Under the pieces are notes generated by a model. The model had not been told where the DNA came from. It worked only from the letters and a program-made list of their open reading frames with translations, and did no database searches. Positions 1 through 9,255 of a stretch of 64,000 nt of DNA are shown piece by piece; the stretch's first letter is position 1; each line of letters opens with the position of its first letter. The position numbers and the translations under genes were made by a program. Origin of the DNA: Histomonas meleagridis (lineage: Eukaryota; Parabasalia; Tritrichomonadida; Dientamoebidae); contig WSYJ01000147.1 of assembly GCA_020186115.1 (NCBI GenBank), forward strand, positions 62,001 through 126,000. The letters run 5' to 3'.

Positions 1-49
1 TTTGAATAGCATTCAATTGATAACCGCTTATTGCACCCTGTTCACAAAA

Positions 50-1165
50 ATGTTTTTTTGGAGAAGTTCAAACATACCTTATACAGAACCTATTGAGAAA
101 CTTTCACTCAACATGCTCAATCTTTTAAGTAATGACTCAGAAAATACTGTAGTCTCTCCTTATTCTGCATTTGCAACTTTGATAATGGTTTCATCCATTT
201 TCTCGGAACCTACTCGTAAGCAAATTCTTCACTCGCTTAATATGTCGGAAAGACATAGTGTTAATAATTTACTTACATCTCTTAAAAATTTGATGGAAAC
301 AATTGAACAAAAATCATCAGGAAGTATTGTAGAAGGTGCTAACTCGCTTTGGCCCAACAAAAAACAAGATGTTGACATGAAAGTTTATGAACCATTGGTC
401 AAATTTCTTAAAATCAATGTGACACCAGTTGAATTCCCACAACCTGGTTGTGACATCATCAATAGTTACGTTGCCAATCATACGCATGATCTTATCCAAA
501 ATATCATTACCACTGAAAATGTACCCGAATCTACCGAAAATGTAATTGTTAATGCAATTTACTTTAATGCCAAATGGAAACAACCATTCGATGATAAAAG
601 TACTAGTGATGAACAATTCACTCTTTTTGACGGTTCTAATGTCACCACGAAATTAATGTACAAAAGAGACAAATTTGAATATGGAGAAGATTCGGAAGCG
701 AAAGTGTTATCCATACCTTATGTCAATGACTTTTCGATGGTTGTTATTCTTCCAAATAATAATAACATTGATTCTTTCCGTGCATTAAAGCAATCTCTTC
801 TTAACGGTAAATATCAGGAATACATTAAATTGTTGGAAACACAAAATGTTACTGTTAAGTTCCCAAAGTTTGAACACAGATGGGGAACTCAATCATTACG
901 TAATATGTTGGAGCAAATTGGAATTAGAAATATCTTCGACTCAAAGCTTGAAGAGAAATACGTCGATGATGTATTGCAACAAGTCGTAATTATTGTTGAT
1001 GAAGAAAAAACTGAAGCTGCTGCTGTGACTGTCACTACTTTGAAACCAGCAACGTACTTAATCCCTATGAACCCAAAGACTTTCTATTGCGATCATCCAT
1101 TCTTCTATTTCTTAAGGCATAAGGATGGCACAATCTTATTCGCTGGTGAATATGTTCACCCATAA
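50..1165 (+). CDS. Serpin-family protease inhibitor
   Basis: Serpins trap target proteases through a mobile reactive-centre loop. The frame is open to the left edge, but the first ATG is at 50 and gives about 371 residues, the usual serpin length. It shows the N-terminal helix A/B block with NTVVSPYSAFATL, the NAIYFNAKWKQPF strand, the FPKFEHRW segment and the C-terminal DHPFFYFLRHKDGTILFAGEY motif. The hinge reads DEEKTEAAAVTVTT: small residues fill P12-P10, as in inhibitory serpins, but the usual Gly at P15 is Lys. By loop counting P1 falls near Ala-Thr-Tyr, so target specificity cannot be read with confidence. No clear signal peptide follows the ATG at 50. An upstream start outside the window cannot be excluded. 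Confidence 0.9.
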   Translation: MFFWRSSNIPYTEPIEKLSLNMLNLLSNDSENTVVSPYSAFATLIMVSSIFSEPTRKQILHSLNMSERHSVNNLLTSLKNLMETIEQKSSGSIVEGANSLWPNKKQDVDMKVYEPLVKFLKINVTPVEFPQPGCDIINSYVANHTHDLIQNIITTENVPESTENVIVNAIYFNAKWKQPFDDKSTSDEQFTLFDGSNVTTKLMYKRDKFEYGEDSEAKVLSIPYVNDFSMVVILPNNNNIDSFRALKQSLLNGKYQEYIKLLETQNVTVKFPKFEHRWGTQSLRNMLEQIGIRNIFDSKLEEKYVDDVLQQVVIIVDEEKTEAAAVTVTTLKPATYLIPMNPKTFYCDHPFFYFLRHKDGTILFAGEYVHP

Positions 1166-1609
1166 ATAAAAAGATAATGAACATTAAAATACGATCGTTT
1201 TTCTTTAAATTCCATTATAACAATTAACTTTATAATTATATATTATAGGTTTTACATTAGACGGAAGTCCTTTTTGTTTCACTCTGTATCAACAGCCACT
1301 AATTACTTTAACATTTTTCTAAAGTTAAAATACAACATTTTTCATTCTTCTTCTAAATATAACAGCTCAAAATTATATATGGAATGTTTTGTATGACTTG
1401 TTCCTCATTTGCATCACCAACTAAATTAAACCCAATTTGCAAAAAGAATCAAATGTTCGCCAACAGATAATTTCGCGATGTTTTATACTGTTTCAAATTC
1501 TATTAACGATAATCGATTTTCAGAACAATAATACTCTGAATTCCCTATCGGCGTTCACTGATTTTTGATGTTATAAAATATATTTTTTACTAAACAATAT
1601 AAAATGGCA
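1166..1609. other. Intergenic, no gene seen
   Basis: AT-rich spacer between the convergent 3' ends of the serpin and beta-adaptin genes. No coding frame, RNA gene or repeat was recognised. Confidence 0.5.
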
Positions 1610-4036
1610 TCACTCATTGCAGAACGCGTATTGCGCCGACTCCTCAATGAACTTAAACATCACTTCGTCTCCTTTCAGTGTCACTTTGACTTGATTTCCA
1701 TCAAATTCAGCATCGACAATGTAAACTCTTCCTCCATAAAATGCGAAAGCCAAACACATTTCTCCATCTCTTTTAGCCACTACACAAATTTTCCTTTTCT
1801 TTAATTCCTTTTCTGCTGCGAAACCCGAATTATTCATTTTAAATGTATAAACATATTCACAATCTTTCCAAATCTTCAAATAATCTTTTCTTTTCATTTC
1901 GATATCCACAGTAATTTGATGGAAGTCGATAAAATCGGAGAAATAGACAATTCCCAATGAAGTTCTTAAAGCGAAATCCAAATAAACAGCACTTGTATTT
2001 GGGTCAATTTCACCAGCAAAATTAAAGGGCACCCTAACCTCCAGTTGACCGTTAGGCTCTAAAAATTCTGGAAAATTTAACGCTGAAGACACATCAAACT
2101 TTGATGCATTATTCTTCACTGCCAATGCGAAGTTACACAACTTCACTTCGGATGTGCTAATGATTTGCAAGTAATAACATTCCGGATCCCAATAACCATT
2201 TAGTTGTAAGAATGTAATGTTATTTCTAATTGGTAAAGGTTTCCAATTTTTGGTTTCAATTGATATCCCATCGATTTTATGTTTGGTTTGATGATTATTA
2301 AATGAAGAAGGGATTATATGTAAAACACCAGAAGTAGTGCCCATGTTTTGTAATAATTCGATCAATATATCATCAGAGAATTGTACTGGTGAATTATCAA
2401 TACCTTCTTTAGGTATATTCATGATTTTTTTAGTGATTTCATTACCAATAGTTAATAATCTCCAATATATCATAGCCCTATTTCTTACATCAGGTAAAAT
2501 GTTTTCTTTAGTTGCTTCATTTAAGACATATTGTAATTGATCACTAGTTTCATTAGGCTTGGAAATATAAATTTTTACTATAGTTGTAATGATTTGTAAT
2601 TGTACATTAAAAGGTTCATCATTAAAGTTATCTAGAAATGGATCAATTAATACATCAACGTTATCGATTAATTTGGAATATTCACCAAGAATCCAAATTA
2701 ATGATTGTCGTGCATTAGCATCTTTTAATTGATTAATATTTTTACATATAATTGAAATTGTTGATTCGAATTTTCCAGGAAACTTACGTAACAATTCCGT
2801 TAATATGATAATTGCTTCTTCAATAGCGTAATCTGCTTTACCATTAACTATTTTAATAAGGATATCAACGCATTTATTATTCACTTGAGGTATTTTCATA
2901 GCAATTTGTCCAATACATTTAATACTTTTACGGACAAACTTTACATCTATTTCATTACAATATTCAATTAATTCCGATAATATAATATTTACATTTTTAA
3001 CATTACAATTAGTAATAATGATATCTAATTTCTCCATTTTAATATACGAAGGATCATTATATTTACAAAAGAATATCCGTATTTCTTTACTTAAAGCTTT
3101 CGGATATTTCTGTGAAAATAAACTAAATGTCCGTAAAATTATATATTGGATTTCTGGTTCAGATGAATTAATTAATGTAATAAGTGGTGGTAATATAATA
3201 GGAAATAATTCTTTAGTACTTTTATCACTTTGTTCAATAAATAAATAAATACATTTAAAAGAACTGACGATAACTGATGCATTAGATGACTTTAAAAATG
3301 GTAAAAGTCGTTCAATGATCATCGTCGCTTCTTTAGAATCAGTCGGTTCATATTGCGCCAACGAATCAAATAATATCGTGCGACACCATTCATTACAATT
3401 CGATGTAAGTGAATTTAATATGATATTAATATTCGTATTCGTTAATTCAAAAATAGACTCCGAACGTTTGGAATTGATTTCGAATATCGCCGCTAATGTG
3501 TTAGAGATAACAAGTGGATTATCATCTGCTAATAGATTAATAAGTTGTGGAAATAATTCCGAATTTTCAACAGCTTCCGGTATGATGTCGTTAAGTTTCG
3601 CTACTGCTAAAGACGCCGTCTTACGGACAAATGGATCTTTGTCATGAAGACATTTCTTTAATGGAATTATCATACTCTCTGCAACACTCTCTATCTGAAT
3701 ACGACTCATTGTACGTATCGACAATGCTCTGATGAATGGGTTAAAGTCTTCCATGTCTTGAATAAAAGTATTGACGACCATAATTGATTGTTCAGATTCT
3801 TGTGATGAATATGTAACTATGTAATGATATACGAGGCGCTTAAGTTCGATGTCGTCTGTCTTTACACATCGTAACATTGATGAAAATAAATTTCCGACAT
3901 TTTCACCAGACCGCATAAGTGACACTACGCTCTTAGCAGCTTTCTTCCTTAACACCGGATCGTTGGAATCTAAGTTCTCACGTAATTGCAATAGTTCATC
4001 TTTAACTACTTTTTCCCTCAGTCTTTGATTTTCCAT
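1610..4036 (-). CDS. Beta-adaptin, large subunit of a clathrin adaptor (AP) complex
   Basis: The 808-residue product matches AP-complex beta subunits, which bind dileucine cargo and clathrin at the trans-Golgi, endosome or plasma membrane. The N-terminal trunk (about residues 1-540) is a helical HEAT/ARM solenoid with beta-adaptin signatures: VLRKKAAKSVVSLMRSGENV, the DIELKRLVYHYI segment, and KDPFVRKTASLAVAKL followed by a LLADDNPLVISNTLAA-type block. A hinge of only about 50 residues, with no obvious clathrin box, leads to an appendage (about 600-808) with alternating beta strands and a helical C-terminal subdomain. The gene is unbroken. Its start codon lies 82 bp from the divergent Yip1-like gene, so the two may share a promoter region. 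Which AP complex (1, 2 or 4) it serves cannot be told by eye. Confidence 0.88.
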   Translation of the reverse strand: MENQRLREKVVKDELLQLRENLDSNDPVLRKKAAKSVVSLMRSGENVGNLFSSMLRCVKTDDIELKRLVYHYIVTYSSQESEQSIMVVNTFIQDMEDFNPFIRALSIRTMSRIQIESVAESMIIPLKKCLHDKDPFVRKTASLAVAKLNDIIPEAVENSELFPQLINLLADDNPLVISNTLAAIFEINSKRSESIFELTNTNINIILNSLTSNCNEWCRTILFDSLAQYEPTDSKEATMIIERLLPFLKSSNASVIVSSFKCIYLFIEQSDKSTKELFPIILPPLITLINSSEPEIQYIILRTFSLFSQKYPKALSKEIRIFFCKYNDPSYIKMEKLDIIITNCNVKNVNIILSELIEYCNEIDVKFVRKSIKCIGQIAMKIPQVNNKCVDILIKIVNGKADYAIEEAIIILTELLRKFPGKFESTISIICKNINQLKDANARQSLIWILGEYSKLIDNVDVLIDPFLDNFNDEPFNVQLQIITTIVKIYISKPNETSDQLQYVLNEATKENILPDVRNRAMIYWRLLTIGNEITKKIMNIPKEGIDNSPVQFSDDILIELLQNMGTTSGVLHIIPSSFNNHQTKHKIDGISIETKNWKPLPIRNNITFLQLNGYWDPECYYLQIISTSEVKLCNFALAVKNNASKFDVSSALNFPEFLEPNGQLEVRVPFNFAGEIDPNTSAVYLDFALRTSLGIVYFSDFIDFHQITVDIEMKRKDYLKIWKDCEYVYTFKMNNSGFAAEKELKKRKICVVAKRDGEMCLAFAFYGGRVYIVDAEFDGNQVKVTLKGDEVMFKFIEESAQYAFCNE

Positions 4037-4117
4037 TTTTTTTTGGTGCGCTGAATTGACTATCTCTGTTAGGACGTAAGGAAAGGGTAAATTTTGAATG
4101 GAGGGGTAATTCTTGGG

Positions 4118-4792
4118 ATGTTTGTTGGTGGTGATGAACTTTCTTTTATAGAAACACCTTCAAATGAACAATCATTAAAAGGAAATATTACAAGGGAAAT
4201 GGGTAAGAAATCGAATGTACATGTAGCAGATGCTTCAACGGGTTATTTTGCATCTATTATTCACGGTGGATTTCCTGATGAACCTTCTTTGTTTGAAGAA
4301 ATGGGAATACATAATACTAACATCAAAGAGAATTTGAAAACAATATTGCTTCCAATGTCAAAATCTCAAACAATTGCAGATAATAATTTTATTGTAGGTT
4401 TATTATTCTTTTGTCTGTTTGCCGGGGCTCTCCTTCTTTTGGGGAAAGTAAGGTTCGGAATGGTATATGTAATTGGTATCTCTGGGTTTACATTATTATA
4501 TTTCTTATTCAAATTCATGGTAATAACTCAAATAGAAGCACTCGGATCAACGCTGTTCACAGCATTGTCATACTGTACAATTCCACTTGCGATTTTCCTT
4601 TTGTTGTCATTTATCCTAAGACTTCAATCTCCAACCTTCAAAATCCTTTTCGCAATGCCGTTCATAATTTGGGCCGGCATATCAGCAACAAAATATATGT
4701 TACCTGTACTAAATTTGAACGACGCAACGCCATTGATATTTTTCCCTATTTTCATCTTCTACTCATATTTGCTTCTTTTACCAATCGCATAA
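4118..4792 (+). CDS. Yip1/YIPF5-family ER-Golgi membrane protein
   Basis: Yip1-domain proteins are five-helix membrane proteins of ER exit sites and early Golgi that bind Rab GTPases. The first ATG is at 4118; an upstream TTG at 4094 would add eight residues and is less likely. A hydrophilic N-terminal half of about 95 residues precedes five closely spaced hydrophobic segments. The first, LLFFCLFAGALLLLGKVRFG, closely resembles the YIPF5 TM1-loop region, and FIIWAGISATKYM and the following PLIFFPIFIFYSYLLLL resemble TM4 and TM5. Length (224 residues) fits the family. It is divergent from beta-adaptin, another trafficking gene. Confidence 0.85.
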   Translation: MFVGGDELSFIETPSNEQSLKGNITREMGKKSNVHVADASTGYFASIIHGGFPDEPSLFEEMGIHNTNIKENLKTILLPMSKSQTIADNNFIVGLLFFCLFAGALLLLGKVRFGMVYVIGISGFTLLYFLFKFMVITQIEALGSTLFTALSYCTIPLAIFLLLSFILRLQSPTFKILFAMPFIIWAGISATKYMLPVLNLNDATPLIFFPIFIFYSYLLLLPIA

Positions 4793-5269
4793 AACGGATA
4801 ACTAAACAGACATTTCTATATAATAACTTTTTTTCTGGAATTTTATAATTTTTTCTTTTAAGATGCCACGAGACATTTATATCGTTTTGTTGTTAAAATT
4901 TGATTTATAAATTATTATTATTAAAGAAAACGATCAATAGCTATATAAAATAAAATTGTAATTGATGAATATTATACAATTTATTAATAAATTTCGAGTT
5001 CTTTTAAATTTTTTAAATCTTAATTAATAATATAATTAGAGAAGATGTTTCACCAATAGATTCCCTATGATTAAAATATGACGAGACTGGTTACACCCAA
5101 TGGTAATCATGAAGATATAATATTCTGTGTTGAATAAACAAAGATACCGATTGATGTAATGACACAACTTTCCATTTTTTTGGAATATTTTCAATTTATT
5201 CAATGTCTCTAATCTATATATAGATTATCTATCACAAATTGTTTTTAAACTTTTCACTGCTCTACTAAG
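4793..5269. other. Intergenic, no gene seen
   Basis: Very AT-rich spacer downstream of the Yip1-like gene. No recognisable coding frame or RNA gene. Confidence 0.4.
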
Positions 5270-5950
5270 GCATATTTAGATTTTCACCAATTTCTATTGA
5301 ATCAAATTCATCTTCATCATTTGTTTCAATATAAAATTGTATCATATCAAGAAATGTCGCTTTTCAACTCTTTATGTACATTTGAGGGACCTTTTTTTTT
5401 CAAAATAAATTTTATTGCTTATATTTTTATTTTATTTCTTATATAAGATATTATTTCTTATATAGTCTGATCCAACAGGTGTCAAAAAATATATTAAAAT
5501 CCATATGCCTCCTTTATTAGAATTTATTGTATATGATTTATTAGATTCTTCTAATTGTTCATTAAAATTTATTAATCCATTATTTTCAAGTTCTTCTTTA
5601 AGACCCTTGATGAAGAATTGATTAATTATGGGTATCGAAAAGGTCAGGATTCTGTGTATTCTTATCAAAAAACCATTTACGTTACATCAAACATATTTCA
5701 CGACAATTTGATAAATACAATTATTCTCTGTATTCAAAATACCAAATCTCAATGAATTTGGATGATTCTCATGCAATTATTCTGTTGGATAAATGCTTGT
5801 CCCATATCATTCAAGAAATTCTCCAAACTTTCAGTTTATACATTATTATTGAAACAATTTTATTCCGAAGAAGAAATAAATCAAAGTGAATTAGCAACAA
5901 GAAATAGTGAAAATAGGAAAGAAACCAGGATACAGTTAACTTCAAATTAA
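5270..5950 (-). pseudogene. Decayed coding remnants of unknown origin
   Basis: Broken frames on both strands retain codon-like composition. On the minus strand a 78-codon frame (5668-5432) ends with TPVGSDYIRNNILYKK. After a frame change, an acidic tail reading FLDMIQFYIETNDEDEFDSI ends at a stop near 5270. On the plus strand 5701-5950 reads DDSHAIILLDKCLSHIIQ before breaking. None was recognised as a known family. This looks like one or two old gene relics rather than expressed genes. Confidence 0.25.
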
Positions 5951-5996
5951 GGATTATATCTAATTGATTCATATTCTAAAGGAAATTTTGATGAAG

Positions 5997-5998
<2 letters not shown>

Positions 5999-6064
<66 letters not shown>
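5999..6064. repeat. Compound (GT)19-(AT)14 microsatellite
   Basis: Nineteen perfect GT units (5999-6036) pass directly into fourteen AT units (6037-6064), followed by GTAT repeats. It lies 95 bp upstream of the GOST-like start codon at 6160, within the likely promoter region. Frames reading through it give poly-His/Thr and poly-Tyr/Ile peptides that are artefacts. Confidence 0.98.
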
Positions 6065-6074
<10 letters not shown>

Positions 6075-6159
6075 GCACCAAAAAGTGTTTCCATAAGAAA
6101 GCGAATATTTTTATATTCGCGGTTATGATCGGTGTTGTGAAACCGTTTAAAATCAACAG

Positions 6160-7503
6160 ATGGATGAAATAGAAAAGAATGAAAACCTTCAGCCAGTTGG
6201 CCTTGATTATCAAACAAATAATTTGCTTGGGAGAAAACTTGAAGTAGTCACACACAGTAAGGCGGTAATTATTATTTGTCTTTTTTTCATTTCCATTTTC
6301 TTTGTTTTTTTGATAATGTTCCTTGGACCATCATACATTGTTACCACCTCTGTAGATTTTAAACATGATGATGTAGATATACGTTCTTATAGATATTCTC
6401 TTGAGATATCAGAACTCCATTTTTTCCATGATTTTATTACAATTGACATGATTTTCAAACTTGCTGACGTTTCCAATATTAATTTTAAGATAACCACATA
6501 CTTTTATTCATTTATGACCATGGATGCACGCCTTGAAGAAAAATTTGAAATGCCCACCAAAGAGCTTACAGTTTATTTTAACAACAGTCGCACATCGGAT
6601 AAGATTAGAATATTTGAAGAAGGACTTGTTCATTTTGATCGCATGTCAGCATTTCTCACAATCAGAGTTCCTGACCATATTAGAAATATCCCTACGGAGT
6701 TTATCCTTTCGTACGCCGATCCTGCCTTCTCTCTGTTTCAAGTTTTTATTAGATTTGTTTTATTTGTCATTTCATTTATCATCTTTATTAGTCTTCTTCT
6801 ATCCGATTTTAGTGTCAAAGAATCCCATATTTCGATGAAGTTAATGTTTTATCTTGATTTAATCGCAATTGTTGCATCTAATCCTTTATACATTTTGGAA
6901 TATTTTGTTGAGTCAAACTTCTTGAAAATTGTAGATACTACGCTTGTGCAATTTTTGGTTGTGGCAGTGCTATTCACAGCAATTTCTATAATGGAAATGA
7001 GGGATAATGCGTACGAAGATTTAAAGCTTTCATGGGTTCTTAAGCGTTTCATTCCATTTGGGCTCGGGTTTTTGGTTTTTACCGCATCTTCTGTCTACTC
7101 AATTTTGTTTTCAGGTATTGAAGGAAATATGGATGATTCTATGGTCAAAAGCTTTTCAATTACAAAGGTTGTTTTGTTACTTGTTTACATTGTTGCTTTT
7201 GTTTTCGTTTCCATTCGTTTCAAGTCTGAATTTGCTGAAGAAAAGGTTTTGGTAACGGTTTTGGGGTGCCTCATGTTTACGGTTATAACTGTTTCTGAGA
7301 TAAGGACTATCTTTAGTGAATCTTATGGGAATCATCATATCCTTCTTCTTTACTCTCTTATAGGGGCTGAGGTATATACATTTTTCTTTAACTATATTAA
7401 TTGGCCTGTGGATATGAGCAAGCTGTCACTCGAAAAAGAAGATGATCAAAAGAATCCAGAAGATATTGTGAATGAAGGATTAGCAGAGCAATTGGTTATG
7501 TAA
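6160..7503 (+). CDS. GOST/Wntless-like protein (luminal domain plus seven transmembrane helices)
   Basis: The 447-residue product has a short cytoplasmic N-terminus, a first transmembrane helix (about residues 35-60, IIICLFFISIFFVFLIMFLG), a beta-rich extracytoplasmic domain of about 130 residues and then seven hydrophobic helices (about 190-430). It ends in an acidic cytoplasmic tail. This is the architecture of the GOLD-domain seven-transmembrane family, which includes Wntless and TMEM181-like proteins that act as trafficking chaperones in the Golgi and endosomes. Assignment rests on topology and loose resemblance around NPLYILEYFVES and EMRDNAYEDLKLSWVL, so it is moderate. AAACCGTTTA lies just before the start codon and resembles a Myb-type upstream element. 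Confidence 0.55.
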   Translation: MDEIEKNENLQPVGLDYQTNNLLGRKLEVVTHSKAVIIICLFFISIFFVFLIMFLGPSYIVTTSVDFKHDDVDIRSYRYSLEISELHFFHDFITIDMIFKLADVSNINFKITTYFYSFMTMDARLEEKFEMPTKELTVYFNNSRTSDKIRIFEEGLVHFDRMSAFLTIRVPDHIRNIPTEFILSYADPAFSLFQVFIRFVLFVISFIIFISLLLSDFSVKESHISMKLMFYLDLIAIVASNPLYILEYFVESNFLKIVDTTLVQFLVVAVLFTAISIMEMRDNAYEDLKLSWVLKRFIPFGLGFLVFTASSVYSILFSGIEGNMDDSMVKSFSITKVVLLLVYIVAFVFVSIRFKSEFAEEKVLVTVLGCLMFTVITVSEIRTIFSESYGNHHILLLYSLIGAEVYTFFFNYINWPVDMSKLSLEKEDDQKNPEDIVNEGLAEQLVM

Positions 7504-7544
7504 CATTTTTTTTACTAAATGTTTTTTCTCTTGATTAACAAGGA

Positions 7545-7564
7545 TTGACGTGTACGAGGAATAA
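7545..7564 (+). pseudogene. 3' tail of an enolase gene (last codons only)
   Basis: The sequence encodes an enolase-like terminus (Asp-Val-Tyr-Glu-Glu-stop, TAA at 7562-7564). The following 130 bp match, inverted, the sequence downstream of the enolase pseudogene stop at 19658. The rest of the gene is missing, so a duplication breakpoint lies near 7545. It is convergent with the ankyrin pseudogene, with 84 bp between the two stop codons. Confidence 0.6.
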
Positions 7565-7648
7565 AGACAAACGTTTTGATTAATGAGAAATTTTATGTTT
7601 ATGTAACATTTGAGTTGGCAAATGAAAACATTTTTTCGATACAGTGCT

Positions 7649-8802
7649 TTATTTAATGTCTTTGCGTTTGTTTTGAGTTGATAAAGTAAGTGCTGTTTCA
7701 AATAATTTAAATCTTTTCCAAATATTATTTTGAAATATTAAAATAATAAAATAAGTCCTAAATAAAATAAATAAATACCTTTAGCATTAATATCAATTAG
7801 ATTTTGCTCAAGAAGATATTTAACAAGTTCAATATTTCCCGAAGCTGAAGAAAATATTAAAATATATTTTGGAAATTGTGATTCAAGAAAATATTTAGTA
7901 AGAAATATATTCCCTATTTTTGCTGATTCATAAATAATATTATCATTAATTTTCATTCCATTTTTTAACAAAAATAAGAATATTTCATAGTTATGATATG
8001 AAATACATTCGATTCCTAATTCTTCAAAATTGTTAATTTCAATAATTTTTTTTTTTTCCCCCATAAAGATATTTAAAGATATCATTTTGATAAAATTTAA
8101 TTGCTGTTTTATATGCACTTTTAAAAGACGAATGATTTTGTTCACATAAATGAATAATTTCAATATTTTCACCTGCAATTGCATATTTTCCTGTATTTGT
8201 TACTTTTGCACCATTTTTCTATTTCATCATTTCGAATTATTTTTGCTATTTCATTTGGATTATGTTCTTCTTTAATTCACTTCTTATGAAGTTCCCAATT
8301 ATTCTTTGAAAATTTATCATAATTGTTATTGATTTTATTCATGCCGAATAAAGAATTTGCTTTACAAATTTCTTCTCTTGTCATGTAATGAGCAAAATAT
8401 GATACCTTTTTGTTTTGTAAAACTGTTTGTTAAATCAATTAAGTTCAATCATATTATAAAGAAGATAATATGATTCTTGTGTATTTAAATGAAAAAGAAA
8501 TTTTGCTAACAAGTCGCATATTTTGTATTTATTTTTGTCTTGATCTTCTAAAAAAGTTTTAACTTCATTTAAAAAATCCAGATATATATCAAAATCTTTA
8601 ATTCTTATAACAAAAGATGTGTATATCATCTCAATAATTATCATATTTGATGATAATGGGTAATTTTCATCGATTTTGTGCTTTATAAAATTTAATACTA
8701 GAGAAATATTTTCTTTGTTCAAACCAAATATTATTTGCTTAACTTTAAAGTTTCCAATACACCGTGATTATTTTGGTTTGATTTTTCTATTTTAGAAGAC
8801 AT
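7649..8802 (-). pseudogene. Ankyrin-repeat (DUF3447-type) protein pseudogene
   Basis: Reads from an ATG at 8802 (SSKIEKSNQNNHGVLETLKL) to a TAA at 7649. Recognisable parts are an alpha-helical N-terminal region (MNKENISLVLNFIKHKIDEN onward), KNNWELHKK and NPNEIAKIIRNDEIE blocks, and ankyrin units such as SASGNIELVKYLLEQ. Stops follow about 23 codons, frame changes occur around 8185-8435, and there is a one-base excess in an A run near 8050. The last ankyrin repeat is split by a 71-nt spacer (7698-7768). It is a shortened inverted paralogue of the ankyrin pseudogene at 17.9-19.6 kb, with a near-identical 3' end reading TQNKRKDIK-stop. Ankyrin arrays bind proteins; the specific partner is unknown. 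Confidence 0.75.
7698..7768 (-). repeat. 71-nt spacer between ankyrin repeats (copy 5)
   Basis: Exactly 71 nt separate the codons IYL of one ankyrin repeat from TAL of the next. Removing it joins the repeats in frame. It is clearly homologous to the four 71-nt spacers in the plus-strand paralogue, including the block TTTCAAAATAATATTTGG. Here the first dinucleotide is AT where the others have GT, and the last is GA. Confidence 0.85.
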
Positions 8803-9255
8803 GTGGAAAATGTTATGTATGTACATACTTAATTATTTCTATAAACTTTTTTTAAATTATACTTTTCATTTTTTATCATTATTAAAAAGCAATTTAAGTA
8901 ATTTCAATATTGCATAAATCTTTTTTTGTTTTATCATAAGAAAGATTATGAATTATTTCATTCTGTTAACAATAGAAAATATTCCAATGATACATAAATG
9001 TAAGGAAAGAAAACAAAGCATACAGATGCAGCTGCACATGATAAATTGTTTCCTTTTTCGTTTCATTCCTGCACTTTTCTCTGACGGTTTAAAGTGACAG
9101 CGTCATGGCCTTCAGCAAGTCATAATTCCACATTAATTTAAAATAACAAACAGATTTCACTGCACCTCAATCTCATTCTGCACGTATGTTATACAATTTG
9201 AGTTTTGCTCAGAATATAATGATATATATTAAGAATGATTATTTGATCAATTTAG
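8803..9255. other. Intergenic, slightly GC-richer patch
   Basis: No coding frame. About 9000-9200 is less AT-rich than the surrounding spacers (for example GCAGCTGC and GACAGCGTCATGGCC). It could hold a non-coding RNA or a promoter, but no known RNA family was recognised. Confidence 0.35.

Noticed and set aside
5947-6255. Minus-strand frames rich in His/Thr and Tyr/Ile
   Set aside because: They are translations of the GT/AT microsatellite and contain no independent coding signal.
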